From Thermoplasmata archaeon (GTDB lineage Archaea; Thermoplasmatota; E2; JACPAO01; JAHFTW01): DNA of 64,000 bases. The stretch is from assembly GCA_023269235.1 (NCBI GenBank), contig JAHFTW010000008.1:1-64000 (forward strand), written 5' to 3'. Below, one piece after another: positions 42,962 through 51,922 of the stretch. Position 1 is the stretch's first letter; the number at the start of each line of letters is the position of its first letter. Both the position numbers and the translations under genes were made by a program. The notes beneath the pieces were generated by a model. It did not search any database, was not told where the DNA came from, and saw only the letters and a list, made by a program, of their open reading frames with translations.

Positions 42962-43173
42962 GGCTGTTCTGGGCGGGGCTGGTGGTCTCGGCGCTTCTCT
43001 GGTTCGCCGCCAACTGGCTCGGGGTCCTGTTCCTTACAGACGACCTCGCACGGTTCGCGTTCACGTTCGCGGTCGCGGTCACCGGCGGGGCGCTCGTGAT
43101 GCTGGCCCTCCGCGTCCGCGCCGTGCGGACGGGGCGCTACGAGAAGGCGCGTTGGGGCGTGAAGCGGCGCTAG
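42955..43173 (+). CDS. Two-helix membrane protein
   Basis: This is a 72-aa protein with two hydrophobic segments (LFWAGLVVSALLWFAANWLGVLFL and FAFTFAVAVTGGALVMLALRV) and a basic C-terminus (RTGRYEKARWGVKRR). I do not recognise a family. The start is a GTG inside the palindrome at 42924-42961, so translation could be affected by the hairpin. It converges with the radical SAM gene, overlapping by four bases. Confidence 0.65.
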   Translation: MKGLFWAGLVVSALLWFAANWLGVLFLTDDLARFAFTFAVAVTGGALVMLALRVRAVRTGRYEKARWGVKRR

Positions 43174-44414
43174 GCGTCGTCCGTATCCGCTAGCGGCAGT
43201 GGCGTCCGCTCGACCTCGAGGCGCGTCGCGGTCGGGTGGACCTCGGAGAGCCACGCGGTGACGCCGAGCTCCTCCAGGACGCCCTCCTCGCCGGCGAGTT
43301 CTTCAGCGACCCAGGGCGCGGTCTCGACGCGGCCGTTCTCGACGAAGACCCATTCGGCGGGCACCTCGAAATCGCCGCGCAGCGCCTCCGCAACCTCGCC
43401 GGGGTCGCCGCCCGGGAGCGGCTGCAGGACGCCGAAGACGAGCGTGCCCTCCTCGGTCTGCTCCTCGAAAGGGCGCTGGACGTTGGTGGCGCGGCGCTTG
43501 AAGCGCTGCATGAGCTGGATGGCGTCCTTGAACGGGCTGCTGCAGAAATGGACCGCGAACGCAGAGGAGCGACGCGAGGTACCAGGCTCCCCAGCCACCC
43601 CGCCGCGCGCCTTCCAGCCGGCGAGCACCGCGAGGCCGGTCTCGCGGCTGCCGGCGACGGACTGCGTCTCATCGTTGGCGGGCTGGTAGCCGAAGCGCTT
43701 GAGGTTCGCGATGTTGGGGTCGCTGAACTCCAGCTCGTTCATGTTGAGGCCGTTGGCGCCCGCCTTCTGAAGGTAGTCCGCCATCGCAAGGATGGCCTTC
43801 TCCTTGCCCGGGATGCAGGGAATCTCGATGGTCGTCGTGAGGCCGACGCGGACGGCCTCCGCGATGGCGGCGTGGTGCCACGACTCGGGCATGCGCTCGT
43901 AGTCGCGCACGTCGGGGTGGAACCGCATCTCGTCGAGGCCGGCCGCCTTGAGGATAGGGATCCACTTCAGGTCGAAAGCGCAGCTCGTGTAGAGGTGAAT
44001 GTGGAAGTCGGGACCGTAGCGCGCCTTGAGCGCCTTGCAGACCTGCTCGACGCGCTCGGGCTTGACCATCGGGTCGCCGCCCGTGATGCCGGCGCCCTTC
44101 GCGCTGATGAGGTCGCACTCGTCGAAGAGGTCCTTCCAGTGCTCGCCCACCGGCTGGCCGTCGCGGGGGGGGTGGATGGCGCGCTCGTTGGCGAACATGA
44201 CGTCGCGGTACATCTTCTCCCGGCTGACCGGGCAGTAGAAGCACTCCTTGTCGCACATGCCGGTGACGAAGAGGACGAGCTTGGCGCCCTCGCGGCACTG
44301 GATGCACCCCATCGGCAGGACGCCGAGGTGGCGGCTGCCGGCGTACTTCTCGCCGAGGCCATGCTCGGCCAGCGGCTTCTGCGCCAGGTCCGGGCCGCCC
44401 AGGGGATGCGCCAC
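43170..44414 (-). CDS. Radical SAM protein (COG2108-like)
   Basis: This 414-aa radical SAM enzyme has the cluster motif GMCDKECFYCPVS (CxxxCxxC) at about residue 55, preceded by an extra pair MGCIQC, as in the COG2108 group related to pyruvate formate-lyase activase. GAGITGGDPMVKPERV is the SAM-binding region. The C-terminal ~150 residues are not conserved in a way I recognise. The reaction is unknown. GTG start at 44414. Confidence 0.87.
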   Translation of the reverse strand: MAHPLGGPDLAQKPLAEHGLGEKYAGSRHLGVLPMGCIQCREGAKLVLFVTGMCDKECFYCPVSREKMYRDVMFANERAIHPPRDGQPVGEHWKDLFDECDLISAKGAGITGGDPMVKPERVEQVCKALKARYGPDFHIHLYTSCAFDLKWIPILKAAGLDEMRFHPDVRDYERMPESWHHAAIAEAVRVGLTTTIEIPCIPGKEKAILAMADYLQKAGANGLNMNELEFSDPNIANLKRFGYQPANDETQSVAGSRETGLAVLAGWKARGGVAGEPGTSRRSSAFAVHFCSSPFKDAIQLMQRFKRRATNVQRPFEEQTEEGTLVFGVLQPLPGGDPGEVAEALRGDFEVPAEWVFVENGRVETAPWVAEELAGEEGVLEELGVTAWLSEVHPTATRLEVERTPLPLADTDDA

Positions 44415-44452
44415 GGCGCTTCGTGTCCGACCGCCCTACAAGAGGCTTGCTC

Positions 44453-44689
44453 TCAACGGACCCACTCGACGCCGGCGGGGATGGGCTCGCCCAGCATTTC
44501 GGCGATTGCGGGCATGGACGGGGCGACGACCCAGTCGGCCACGGTGGCGGTGTGCGGGGCGGCCTCGCGGCGACCGTGCAGGGGGCAGGAGTAGTGCTCC
44601 AGCATGAGGCCGTGGTGGATGGAGACGGTGCGGGCGACCTCGCGTCCGCACACGGGGCAAGAGCCGACTGTCATGGTCATACGGGCCAT
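44453..44689 (-). CDS. Small zinc-ribbon protein
   Basis: This 78-aa protein has GSCPVCGREVARTV near the N-terminus and a further Cys (HYSCPLHGR), suggesting one zinc site. The family is unknown. The track ORF starts 19 codons earlier; I chose the ATG at 44689 (MARMTMTVGSCPVCG), with MTMTV two or three codons later also possible. Confidence 0.65.
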   Translation of the reverse strand: MARMTMTVGSCPVCGREVARTVSIHHGLMLEHYSCPLHGRREAAPHTATVADWVVAPSMPAIAEMLGEPIPAGVEWVR

Positions 44690-44759
44690 GGGTTCCCCTA
44701 GGGCACGGTGGGTATTCCACCGCTTGGATGGGTAGGGTGAAAGCACCCTGCGAGGACGC

Positions 44760-45110
44760 CTACCGCCAGGTGGTGTAGCGATCCATCGCGTTGAGGAGGC
44801 GGGCCTGCGTTTGCGCGTCCACGACCTTCTCCTTGACCTTGTCGTTGAGGAAGACGCGCGCCTCGACGACGGAGTCGCGCGATCCCTTCGCCCACATCGT
44901 CTGGATGAGCGCCGACTGGACCTCGGGGGCCACGCCGGAGTTCTTCAGGATGTCCTCGCACTCGTAGCGGAAGAAGTTCGCCTTGCTCTGGTCGAGCATC
45001 TTCTCGCGCTGCCGCGACTCGCGGTTGTTGCGGTTGGTCTGGTTGTGCTTCGGCGGCCGAGGGGCTCCGACGATTCCAGGGAGCTTCGGCGGTCGAAGAC
45101 GGCGTGCCAC
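44760..45110 (-). CDS. Unrecognised basic/helical protein
   Basis: This 116-aa protein has a basic Pro-rich N-terminus (RRLRPPKLPGIVGAPRPPKH) and a helical remainder (MLDQSKANFFRYECEDILKN, LIQTMWAKGSRDSVVEARVFLNDKV). No family is recognised. The GTG start is exactly 25 nt after a strong TATA box (TTTATACC). It is the last gene before the accessory island; base use looks like the core genes. Confidence 0.75.
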   Translation of the reverse strand: MARRLRPPKLPGIVGAPRPPKHNQTNRNNRESRQREKMLDQSKANFFRYECEDILKNSGVAPEVQSALIQTMWAKGSRDSVVEARVFLNDKVKEKVVDAQTQARLLNAMDRYTTWR

Positions 45111-45130
45111 GACTCTGGGTTATCCGTCGC

Positions 45131-45138
45131 GGTATAAA
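45131..45138 (-). promoter_or_regulatory. TATA box at the island's left edge
   Basis: On the minus strand TTTATACC is 25 nt before the GTG at 45110. A palindrome CGGTTAACCG (45166-45175) lies about 30 bp upstream of it. Confidence 0.65.
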
Positions 45139-45240
45139 GCCGGTGCCTAAGGGCTGACAAGTCCTCGGTTAACCGCGTGGCAGGCTTCTGGAGTGCGATT
45201 TGGTCGCTGCCGCATGGCTCGAACGTCTCGTCGCGTGGCC

Positions 45241-45288
45241 AATTTGGCAGGCCCGGCCCCCGCCGGGGCGGCCAAACGCGGCGAAATT
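45241..45288. repeat. Strong hairpin next to transposase-like gene
   Basis: TTTGGC (45243-45248) pairs with GCCAAA (45271-45276), and inside CCCGGC-CCCC-GCCGGG forms a compact stem; AATTT and AAATT flank the whole. It lies in the 237-base gap downstream of the transposase-like gene and may mark an end of the mobile element. Confidence 0.5.
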
Positions 45289-45347
45289 AGCGAGCGTGGC
45301 CTGGCTTGCGCTAGGGAATCTCGTAGCTTGGCCCGCCCGGGGGCGTC

Positions 45348-46604
45348 TTAGTCTGGCGGCGGTGGAGCTGGATCCATGGCTGCCATGGCATCCACGACAT
45401 CGCGGATTGCTCGTTTGACGGTCCAGCTCTTGGGCGCCCGTTCCAACCGCCCGCTCTGCAACGCTTCAAGGAGCGTTTCGAGGCGGGCCAACTGGCCTCC
45501 CGTGATTACCGCCACCTTGGTCAGGTAGCCGAGCAGGAAGGCTTGGATGGTCTTTGGGCGAAGGCTCTCGCGGTCGTTCGTGAAGTGCTGAAAGAAGACC
45601 TCGATGCGGTGACGGCGGAGATACAAGTCTGCAAGCGTCTCCGCGCCGAGGTCGAAGAGGTCGCTCGCGAGCGCCATGCTCGTATCCGGATTCCAGTTCC
45701 ATTTGGGCTGCTTGCGCGTGCCGCCGTTAGGGGTGATGCCCACCTTGAGGGTCAACTGGACCGTGGTCGGGTCACCTTGGAACCGGCCCTTGAAGTTCTT
45801 CACCTTGTACGCGAACCTTTCCCGCGATTTGGGCATACGATCCGCGTAAACCGGCAGCGACTCCAGGGCGATCTGTTCGCACAATTCGGAGATACGGAGC
45901 TTGCGACCATCTTCCAATACGAACCAGCGGTTGCTCTCTTCGCCTGTCCTGACGCGGTGCATGAATCGCGCCCGGAACTTGATTTGTTTCCCGCGGAATC
46001 CAGAAGAGTCGTACGCGCGATCCCCAATGGAGACCGCGGGAACGATGTGCATACGGCTGTAGGCGGCCTCCGCCCATTCCCGATGAAGACGGACTTGTTG
46101 TTCGAGGGCGCCCGTCAAGTGGACCATGAATGGCAACATGATCCAGTGTCCCTTGCAACGCCATGCCAAGATGCCGTTCAGCATCTTGTGGCAGAAGGGG
46201 GCGCTCTTGTTGGAGGCGCTGGCCTTGAGCGCAAACGGTTGGCGACTGACCTCAACAATGATTACCTTGTTCTTCTTCTGGGTCAGATAGTATTCCGCCT
46301 CGTTGATGTCCAGAATGGAGAGGACCTCGTGATCGTCAGGCGGGAAGGCTGCCAGGCGTTCCACGACGCGCTCCTGGAGGCGTTCATTGAAGGCCTTGGT
46401 TGCCGCCGCGATATCCACGTCTTGCAAGCGCGTGCTGAACGTGCTGGACTGAATGCCGCCGCGCTCGTTTTCCCTAGAGAAGATGCTCTCGTTGCGAATC
46501 ACGCACGGAACCAACTTGGCAACTGTGTCCTCCGGTTCAACGACGCCTGCGCGACGAAACACGAACTCCAGATCATCGCGTGTTTCCCGAGCGTAGCGTG
46601 TCAT
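45348..46604 (-). CDS. DDE transposase-like protein
   Basis: This 418-aa protein looks like a diverged IS4-type DDE transposase. Candidate catalytic residues are Asp in LSILDINEAEYYLT, Asp in VSIGDRAYDSSGF, and Glu in LYLRRHRIEVFFQHFTND, a region like the YREK signature. The N-terminal ~100 residues are unassigned. Its ATG (46604) overlaps the stop of the upstream gene (ATGA); the longer track ORF would overlap further. No clear terminal inverted repeats were found, so mobility is unproven. Confidence 0.65.
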   Translation of the reverse strand: MTRYARETRDDLEFVFRRAGVVEPEDTVAKLVPCVIRNESIFSRENERGGIQSSTFSTRLQDVDIAAATKAFNERLQERVVERLAAFPPDDHEVLSILDINEAEYYLTQKKNKVIIVEVSRQPFALKASASNKSAPFCHKMLNGILAWRCKGHWIMLPFMVHLTGALEQQVRLHREWAEAAYSRMHIVPAVSIGDRAYDSSGFRGKQIKFRARFMHRVRTGEESNRWFVLEDGRKLRISELCEQIALESLPVYADRMPKSRERFAYKVKNFKGRFQGDPTTVQLTLKVGITPNGGTRKQPKWNWNPDTSMALASDLFDLGAETLADLYLRRHRIEVFFQHFTNDRESLRPKTIQAFLLGYLTKVAVITGGQLARLETLLEALQSGRLERAPKSWTVKRAIRDVVDAMAAMDPAPPPPD

Positions 46605-47173
46605 GCGGATTCCCCCACGAACGTCAGTGGCGGAACAGCCCGGTAGATTGCCCAAGTGCTGTTGTTGCGTTTGGGATTGACTTCCTGGACCTGCCAGCGC
46701 TCTGTCTCAATCGCTTCGATGGCTCCTTTCCAACGCCGATACGACAGGACGTAGAGGGCACTTCCGCCCGGCTTGCGACTGGTGCCCGTTTCCCGCTTTA
46801 CGATGAACAACGCGTGGATCTCCTCCAGTGGCAACTTGAGCAACGAAGCAACCATTTGGGCCATCGTGAAGTTGCCATTGTTGTAGTTCGTCTTGACCCA
46901 GCGAATCATCGCTTCAGCCGAGGGCGCCGTCGGTTTCCCTGGCACCTTGGGCGGCTCCTCGACGACGTCTTCGGATTGGGTTTTCTCGCCGATTGGGAAC
47001 TCGTCGCGGCGACCCTTGTCCGCAGTCATGGCCACGAGCTCCTTGATCTGCTCGGCGGAAATGCGACCGCCGGCGAGCTCCTTCACGAACCTGGCGAGGG
47101 CACCGTACGTGCCCAAGACATTCATGGGCCCGCCTGGGACGAAGACGATGCGGCATTCGTCGCTCTCAGCCAT
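46601..47173 (-). CDS. Partner protein of the transposase-like gene
   Basis: This 190-aa protein is not recognised. It has an N-terminal part (ECRIVFVPGGPMNVLGTYGALARFVKELAGG), an acidic/Pro linker (~75-100), and a C-terminal part that could be a winged helix (AMIRWVKTNYNNGNFTMAQM ... YVLSYRRWKGAIEAIETERW). The ATG at 47173 avoids the unlikely extension in the track. Its stop overlaps the start of the transposase-like gene, so the two are translated together. Confidence 0.6.
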   Translation of the reverse strand: MAESDECRIVFVPGGPMNVLGTYGALARFVKELAGGRISAEQIKELVAMTADKGRRDEFPIGEKTQSEDVVEEPPKVPGKPTAPSAEAMIRWVKTNYNNGNFTMAQMVASLLKLPLEEIHALFIVKRETGTSRKPGGSALYVLSYRRWKGAIEAIETERWQVQEVNPKRNNSTWAIYRAVPPLTFVGESA

Positions 47174-47509
47174 GAACCGGCCCCCGCGTACTTTGCTTGA
47201 GAATCGACCTGGGGATGGGCCGGCTTCGTAGCTGTGGTTCTGCCCGCGCTTGGAGCGTGCCGTCTCGGCGTCCTCCACGTGTTGCGTAGCAGGCAGCGGT
47301 TGCACCGGATTCACCGGATACAAACGCAAAAGATAAGGTGAAAACCGGCGGCCATGAAATGGGGCGGCAGGATTCGAGGACAGTGGGGGTGAAAGGGGGA
47401 GTGGATTGCCTAGCCGGAAGGCTCGCGGGCAGCCGTGCGCTGCAAGTCGGGGAAGCGGTTGCCGCGGAAGCCAGGCTTGGTTGGCGTTCCGTAGGACACC
47501 GCGGACCGA
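47174..47509. other. Gap without recognisable gene
   Basis: This 336-base stretch contains a short tandem (ACCGGATTCACCGGATAC, near 47308) and no convincing ORF on either strand. Plus-strand ORFs here have no conserved features. It may hold the right end of the transposase element. Confidence 0.4.
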
Positions 47510-47728
47510 TCATTTGTTCAACGCTCGCCAGACCGCCCAGCCGACCTTGAGCCAGGGGTTTGGCTGCACCCCGACAATGGCGTCTGCTAGCGCCAGCGAT
47601 TCGCGCCCCATGCCGATTGGCTGGCCCCCGCTTTTCCTCGTCAGGGAGGTCCGTTTGGGACCCGACCCTGCACGAACGATTTTGGGACCTGGAGTAAGCT
47701 TCTTAACTGAACGATTCGGTGTAACCAT
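47510..47728 (-). CDS. Small basic protein, unknown
   Basis: This 72-aa ORF encodes a basic protein (VKKLTPGPKIVRAGSGPKRTS ... VGVQPNPWLKVGWAVWRALNK). I see no family and only a weak TATA-like GGATAG upstream, so it is an uncertain gene. It was preferred over the overlapping plus-strand ORF because that one has random-looking composition. Confidence 0.4.
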   Translation of the reverse strand: MVTPNRSVKKLTPGPKIVRAGSGPKRTSLTRKSGGQPIGMGRESLALADAIVGVQPNPWLKVGWAVWRALNK

Positions 47729-47792
47729 TGGCCTTCACTATCCTTGACCTCCGGGTTGAGGGGAAGAGGGGAAGATTCCGCGTCCTGCGGTT

Positions 47793-47826
47793 CGAAGCCG
47801 ACTAGATGTGAAGTCGGACGGCTTCG
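47793..47826 (+). terminator. Hairpin followed by T-rich tract
   Basis: CGAAGCCG (47793-47800) pairs with CGGCTTCG (47819-47826), with CCGACT/AGTCGG as an alternative inner pairing, and TTTCTTT follows. It could end plus-strand transcription, though no clear plus-strand gene precedes it. Confidence 0.4.
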
Positions 47827-47871
47827 TTTCTTTGGGTTCCCTTAGGGACCCCCATAGCGAGTTTTAGACGG

Positions 47872-48312
47872 TCACCTCTCCTCCCTTTTCTCCTTCGTTT
47901 TTTGGAACGTGTATGAGACGTAGCGGCCTCGTTTTGCGCCTGGTGAGCTCCAGGTGCCACCCTTTTCTTTGGCAATCTCTTCGAGGGCCTCTTTTCGTGA
48001 ACGATCAAACGTTACGCGGAGGCTCTTCTGGTCGCTCGCAATAGGCCGGCCCAACACCCATTCTTGCAACTGAGCCGGGGTGTGCTTCATCGGCTTTCCG
48101 CGGGTCGTGAGCTCCTTGATGATCCGTGACGTGTGCTCGTGCCTGAACAGTTTTTGGTCCTGCGCGAGAGCGGAGCGAACGCTGGTCCGGCGACTGCCCT
48201 CGGCTACCGCGCCCAGTTCGCCTTGCAACGCGCCCACTTGCTTTGCGCTCAACTCAAACGACAACACGAATCCGCCTCCCGGCACCGGAGTGGCCTTCAC
48301 GTGAAGCTTCAT
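47872..48312 (-). CDS. Unrecognised basic protein
   Basis: This is a 146-aa protein with no family I know. The N-terminal ~70 residues (MKLHVKATPVPGGGFVLSFEL ... LRHEHTSRIIKELTTR-like region) and a basic C-terminus (ARKEALEEIAKEKGG-type, ending KTKEKREER) suggest a nucleic-acid-binding protein. A TATA-like ATTAAG near 48335 is about 25 nt before the ATG. It is likely a real accessory gene. Confidence 0.55.
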   Translation of the reverse strand: MKLHVKATPVPGGGFVLSFELSAKQVGALQGELGAVAEGSRRTSVRSALAQDQKLFRHEHTSRIIKELTTRGKPMKHTPAQLQEWVLGRPIASDQKSLRVTFDRSRKEALEEIAKEKGGTWSSPGAKRGRYVSYTFQKTKEKREER

Positions 48313-48787
48313 GGCCGACCCGACGGGTCAATTCAACTTAATCTCTTCGCACCATGACCTGGCAACGACGAACCAGATTCAATGAAAGCATCTCGCCAAG
48401 CACAAGTTGTATTGAATTAGGAATTGGGCCCGCCTGAAAAGCCGCAAAACGTGGCAAATCTCCGGCTCATTCTCGATTTCAAATCCTCTTTTTCATGAAA
48501 CCATCTTGGTCAAACTTGTGAAGAAAACCAAACGATTTCTGTCCCCATGGCTGGCGTCCTTGAGGCCGGGCGTAGGACTGGTTGTTAAGCATCTCGGAGA
48601 CCGCGGTTAGCCGTTTGAGGGACCGGGATCACAGGAGGTCGCATGCCGCGAGCGCGCCGGCCAGGGCCGTCGTGATGGGAATGAAGTCTGAGATCTCCAT
48701 GTCGATGAGAGCGATTCTGGGCGCTAAAAATGAATTGGCCGTGAACGTAGGTTGCTGGTTGCAGCTACGGTGGGGAAAGGGAACGAC
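48313..48787. other. AT-richer gap with a possible gene remnant
   Basis: This 475-base gap holds no intact gene. On the minus strand a TATA-like ATTTTTAG is about 27 nt before an ATG (48700) opening MEISDFIPITTALAGALAAC, which then meets a stop at 48629. It reads like the start of a membrane protein that has been lost. The plus-strand 69-aa ORF is not convincing. Confidence 0.35.
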
Positions 48788-50155
48788 CTAGGCCAAGTGA
48801 CCGTACCAGTTGAGCGCTGTGGACACGTCGAAAGATGAGGTGCCCCATTCGGGAGCTTGACCTGGGAACGCCGATGGCGGATTGGGGCCGTCACATCTCC
48901 AGATTCGGTACTCTTGCCCCACGCAGCCGATTGCAAAGCACCAACCGCTCGCCGTTCGCCTCCACGCATACCAAGCTTGACCGTCGGTCCGGATCACGAG
49001 CACTATTCCGGGATCACCGACGACGCCTGCGACCTGAAAATCGAAGCCGGGTCGAGTTAGAAGGTGTTTGTATCGACCTGCGGGCGCATGATCGTACGAT
49101 CCATGCATGCACGATGCCAGCCAATCCAACGTTTTGCAGGTCGCTTTGAATTCGCGTTTGTCGCGGCGCCTTCCTTCCTCGTCTACGGCGTTTGATCCAG
49201 CGAAGGCAATGAGGTCGCGTTGCGCCTGTAGAATCGCAGCTTCCGCCGCATCGAGCTGTGCCCGCCATTCCAGAGTAGCCGTCCGAGCGCCAGTGAACGA
49301 AGTCGCTCGTGCAATGTGGAAGGTGCCGCTCTTGGCTGCAGCAATGTACTTCAGTCGCCAACCAAGGACAGAGGCGAATCCGGCGCGCACTGCAAGAGAC
49401 GGCCGGCGGTCGTTATTCGCAAAACCAAGGCGGGTGAATGCTGATTCGTACCCCGCGATTACGGCGAAACCTGCAACAAAGGGCAGCGCGGCAAGAGTCA
49501 AACCAATCTGCAGTAGTGTCGCTTGCACGGGGGTGACGAGATCATAGTGGAACCCCTTGGATTGGAAAACCAGGGCAGTGTGGACAACGATGAGAATGAA
49601 AATGCCACGGAGCAGTTTTGGCGAGAGTACCCTCCACTCGGCTTGCTCTTTACCTTTCGTGATAATGGGCGCCACCACGATGACCAATCCAAAGAGCTGG
49701 AGAACCAGTTCCCACCAATACGAAAGCGGTTCGAGGTTTACCGCGAATTCAATAATGGCCGTAAAACCTGCGAGCTGACGAACAGAGTTCCAAAGATATC
49801 CTTCCTTGACTTCATTCAGATTCACCATCAGGATGAATCCACTGGTCAAGCACCACTGCAGAGAGGCTCTGGAATCGCTCAGGTGCCACAATCCAAGACG
49901 TTCGGCACCGAGGAGCACGATGCCTACCCAGACGAAAAGCGTCAGCATGGGAACGTACACTTTCCACTGCAGAAATGCCTTCAGGACCCCGCCAAGGCCA
50001 CGCAAGCTCTGACGCCCGCCTGAAGTTACGAGGAGGAAACAGGCCGCCGCAGCAATCAAAGTAAGTACAGCAAGTTCGCGACTGTTGAAATCAAAACCGT
50101 AAGTGGACCTCAGTTCTTCCATCCACGCGGTTACTCTGGCGAGCCAATCCTGCAC
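48788..50155 (-). CDS. Large membrane protein of unknown function
   Basis: This 455-aa protein has about seven hydrophobic segments in the first ~260 residues (VLTLIAAAACFLLVTSG; VPMLTLFVWVGIVLLG; LVLQLFGLVIVVAPII; IFILIVVHTALVF; LTLAALPFVAGFAVIAGY), then a soluble domain of ~190 residues (TATLEWRAQLDAAEAAILQA ... GQAWYAWRRTASGWCFAIG). I do not recognise either part. GTG start. It is last in a four-gene minus-strand block. Confidence 0.7.
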   Translation of the reverse strand: MQDWLARVTAWMEELRSTYGFDFNSRELAVLTLIAAAACFLLVTSGGRQSLRGLGGVLKAFLQWKVYVPMLTLFVWVGIVLLGAERLGLWHLSDSRASLQWCLTSGFILMVNLNEVKEGYLWNSVRQLAGFTAIIEFAVNLEPLSYWWELVLQLFGLVIVVAPIITKGKEQAEWRVLSPKLLRGIFILIVVHTALVFQSKGFHYDLVTPVQATLLQIGLTLAALPFVAGFAVIAGYESAFTRLGFANNDRRPSLAVRAGFASVLGWRLKYIAAAKSGTFHIARATSFTGARTATLEWRAQLDAAEAAILQAQRDLIAFAGSNAVDEEGRRRDKREFKATCKTLDWLASCMHGSYDHAPAGRYKHLLTRPGFDFQVAGVVGDPGIVLVIRTDGQAWYAWRRTASGWCFAIGCVGQEYRIWRCDGPNPPSAFPGQAPEWGTSSFDVSTALNWYGHLA

Positions 50156-50233
50156 ACTTCAGAATGCACGCGAGAACCAATTAAAGTGTCTAAGCGAACA
50201 GCTTCTTGCTCCCGGGCGAAAGATTGCCGGCGA

Positions 50234-50773
50234 CTAGGTACTAGGGATAGAAATGCCATGCGCATTCAGCATGTCGATGGTACCGCGAATCGTCGCCAAG
50301 GAAACCGGAACTTGCCCGGCTAGGGCCATGAGCGTAGCCGCGGCAAGGATCGGGTGCTCGCGATCCAATTCGTTTCCAACTTCCAATTGAGTTCGGATGA
50401 GGACCGCGATTCCGCTGTACGTGTGGCGGAGGCTTGATGCGAGCAAGGGCGACTTCAGGATACGAACATCGTCGCTTGACCACGCATCTCCAAACGCTTC
50501 GAGTTTCACATCACCCGGGACGTACGCATCAAGTACAGGGATTCCCTGCGGATTGCGCTGAATTGTTGAGCGAGCTACATCTGGAATACCGCTAAGGAAA
50601 TCATGGTTGTTCATTAGTTCCAGCAGAACAAAACCTAGGAGCGTGCGTCGCCGGCGTCGCCGACGGATGACATCGATTGCCAATGCGACCAAGGCCGCCC
50701 CGATGGCCAACTCCAGTGCTTCGACACCGTGATCCAGAACGGCATCAATGAACGAAGATTGCTCCACCACCAA
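50234..50773 (-). CDS. Membrane-anchored protein, unknown
   Basis: This 179-aa protein has an N-terminal membrane helix (LELAIGAALVALAIDVI) followed by a run of arginines (RRRRRRR), so the rest should be cytoplasmic. The soluble part (LLELMNNHDFLSGIPDVA ... LEVGNELDREHPILAAATLMAL) has no known family. GTG start. It lies 62 nt after the winged-helix gene and 78 nt before the large membrane-protein gene on the same strand. Confidence 0.65.
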   Translation of the reverse strand: MVVEQSSFIDAVLDHGVEALELAIGAALVALAIDVIRRRRRRRTLLGFVLLELMNNHDFLSGIPDVARSTIQRNPQGIPVLDAYVPGDVKLEAFGDAWSSDDVRILKSPLLASSLRHTYSGIAVLIRTQLEVGNELDREHPILAAATLMALAGQVPVSLATIRGTIDMLNAHGISIPST

Positions 50774-50835
50774 GCGAGTTCAGACCCCACCAAAAAGCAT
50801 TCGCCCACTGCCGAACAAGAGCGAGGCAGCTCGGG

Positions 50836-51123
50836 TCATGGGATATTTGGACCACTGCTTGGCGGGAGGGAGAATTCCGGGTTAGCATTCAGTACTTGCT
50901 GCCAGAGGTGTTTCCCTGCGCCCGTCAAGTGGTACAGCCGAGTGTCGAACCTTACATTCGCTTCCTCGGCGAGCCTGTGCAGGGTGCTCCTGATGGTTTC
51001 GGTCCGCATGCCCGTGTAGGATTCCAACATCTCCAGAGACATTGGCCTGGCAGCCAGAGCGCGCAGGAGCACATGGCGCGCCTGAATTGTTCGAAGGCGA
51101 ACCCAACTGGGGGAGCTTGGCAT
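50836..51123 (-). CDS. Winged-helix DNA-binding protein
   Basis: This 95-aa protein fits a winged-helix fold: RHVLLRALAARPMSLEML, TGMRTETIRSTLHRLAEEANV (recognition helix) and YHLTGAGKHLWQQVL (wing). It probably regulates this gene block. The ATG at 51123 lies four bases after the stop of the SHOCT gene; the track start would overlap that gene. Confidence 0.7.
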   Translation of the reverse strand: MPSSPSWVRLRTIQARHVLLRALAARPMSLEMLESYTGMRTETIRSTLHRLAEEANVRFDTRLYHLTGAGKHLWQQVLNANPEFSLPPSSGPNIP

Positions 51124-51127
51124 GATG

Positions 51128-51874
51128 TTAGCTCTGGTGCCTTTTCCGGATTTCAAGGTAGGTTTGTTCGCTGATTTCGCCGCGAGCAAGACGATGCTCC
51201 AGCATCGTTACAAGCTCATTTTGCGACGGTGCGGCCGGAGTCGAAGGCGGAGGTGGCAGTGGTGTCTTTGCAGCCATGACGATTGCAGCATCCAGGGCGC
51301 TCACGGGGGCTTTGGGCGCCAGGCGACTTGCGACTCCAAGGCATGCGATGATACTGGGCGCGTAAGCCATGAGCGCAAGGGGGCCAATTGAATTCTGGTA
51401 CGCTTGCTGGCTAAGCTTGCCCGCAAGAAGGTCATTGAACGAGGACACGGACCCCCATGCGGCAAGGAGCGCAGACCCGACGCCGATGCCGAAGACTACG
51501 CGGGGCCAGCCTTTCGATGCGACGAAGAAGAACATGAGGACGACGAAGGTAAGGAGGACGTCGCTTGCGCCATCCAAGCCGATGGCGAACCGGTACTGAT
51601 CTGCGGTCACGTCGGGTAGGGTCACCAACTTCAGGGCAGCCTTGCTACAGATGAAGGCCAGGACGAGCAGGGCGAATCCAATTTTGATGCGGAACGCATG
51701 CTTCGGCCCATACGTTGCCACGTCCTTGCGGAGCTGGACGAAGCAGTAGAGCAGGACCGCGCTACCGGCAAGGCTGAGGAAGAGGTCGAGTGGGGGCTGC
51801 ACGTAGGCGCTGACGATCAGAAGGGCTAGAGCGGCTGCTGCGGCAAGTGCTGCTCGGCGTGTGGGGGTGGACAT
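51128..51874 (-). CDS. Membrane protein with C-terminal SHOCT-like domain
   Basis: This 248-aa protein has five or six hydrophobic helices (for example LAAAAALALLIVSAYVQ, LTFVVLMFFFVASKGW, IGPLALMAYAPSIIACLGVA) and a Pro-rich linker. The C-terminal ~30 residues (NELVTMLEHRLARGEISEQTYLEIRKRHQ) match a SHOCT (short C-terminal) domain. Function unknown. It is first in the minus-strand block and diverges from the RHH gene. Confidence 0.75.
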   Translation of the reverse strand: MSTPTRRAALAAAAALALLIVSAYVQPPLDLFLSLAGSAVLLYCFVQLRKDVATYGPKHAFRIKIGFALLVLAFICSKAALKLVTLPDVTADQYRFAIGLDGASDVLLTFVVLMFFFVASKGWPRVVFGIGVGSALLAAWGSVSSFNDLLAGKLSQQAYQNSIGPLALMAYAPSIIACLGVASRLAPKAPVSALDAAIVMAAKTPLPPPPSTPAAPSQNELVTMLEHRLARGEISEQTYLEIRKRHQS

Positions 51875-51922
51875 GATGCGCCTGAACCCGGAGTTTACGC
51901 CGGATTATTTCCCCCATTTGAG

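Noticed and set aside
45200-45418. 72-aa plus-strand ORF with Trp/Ala/Pro repeats at the island edge
   Set aside because: It overlaps the transposase-like gene and the hairpin; the repeats come from short GC-rich DNA repeats rather than a protein family.
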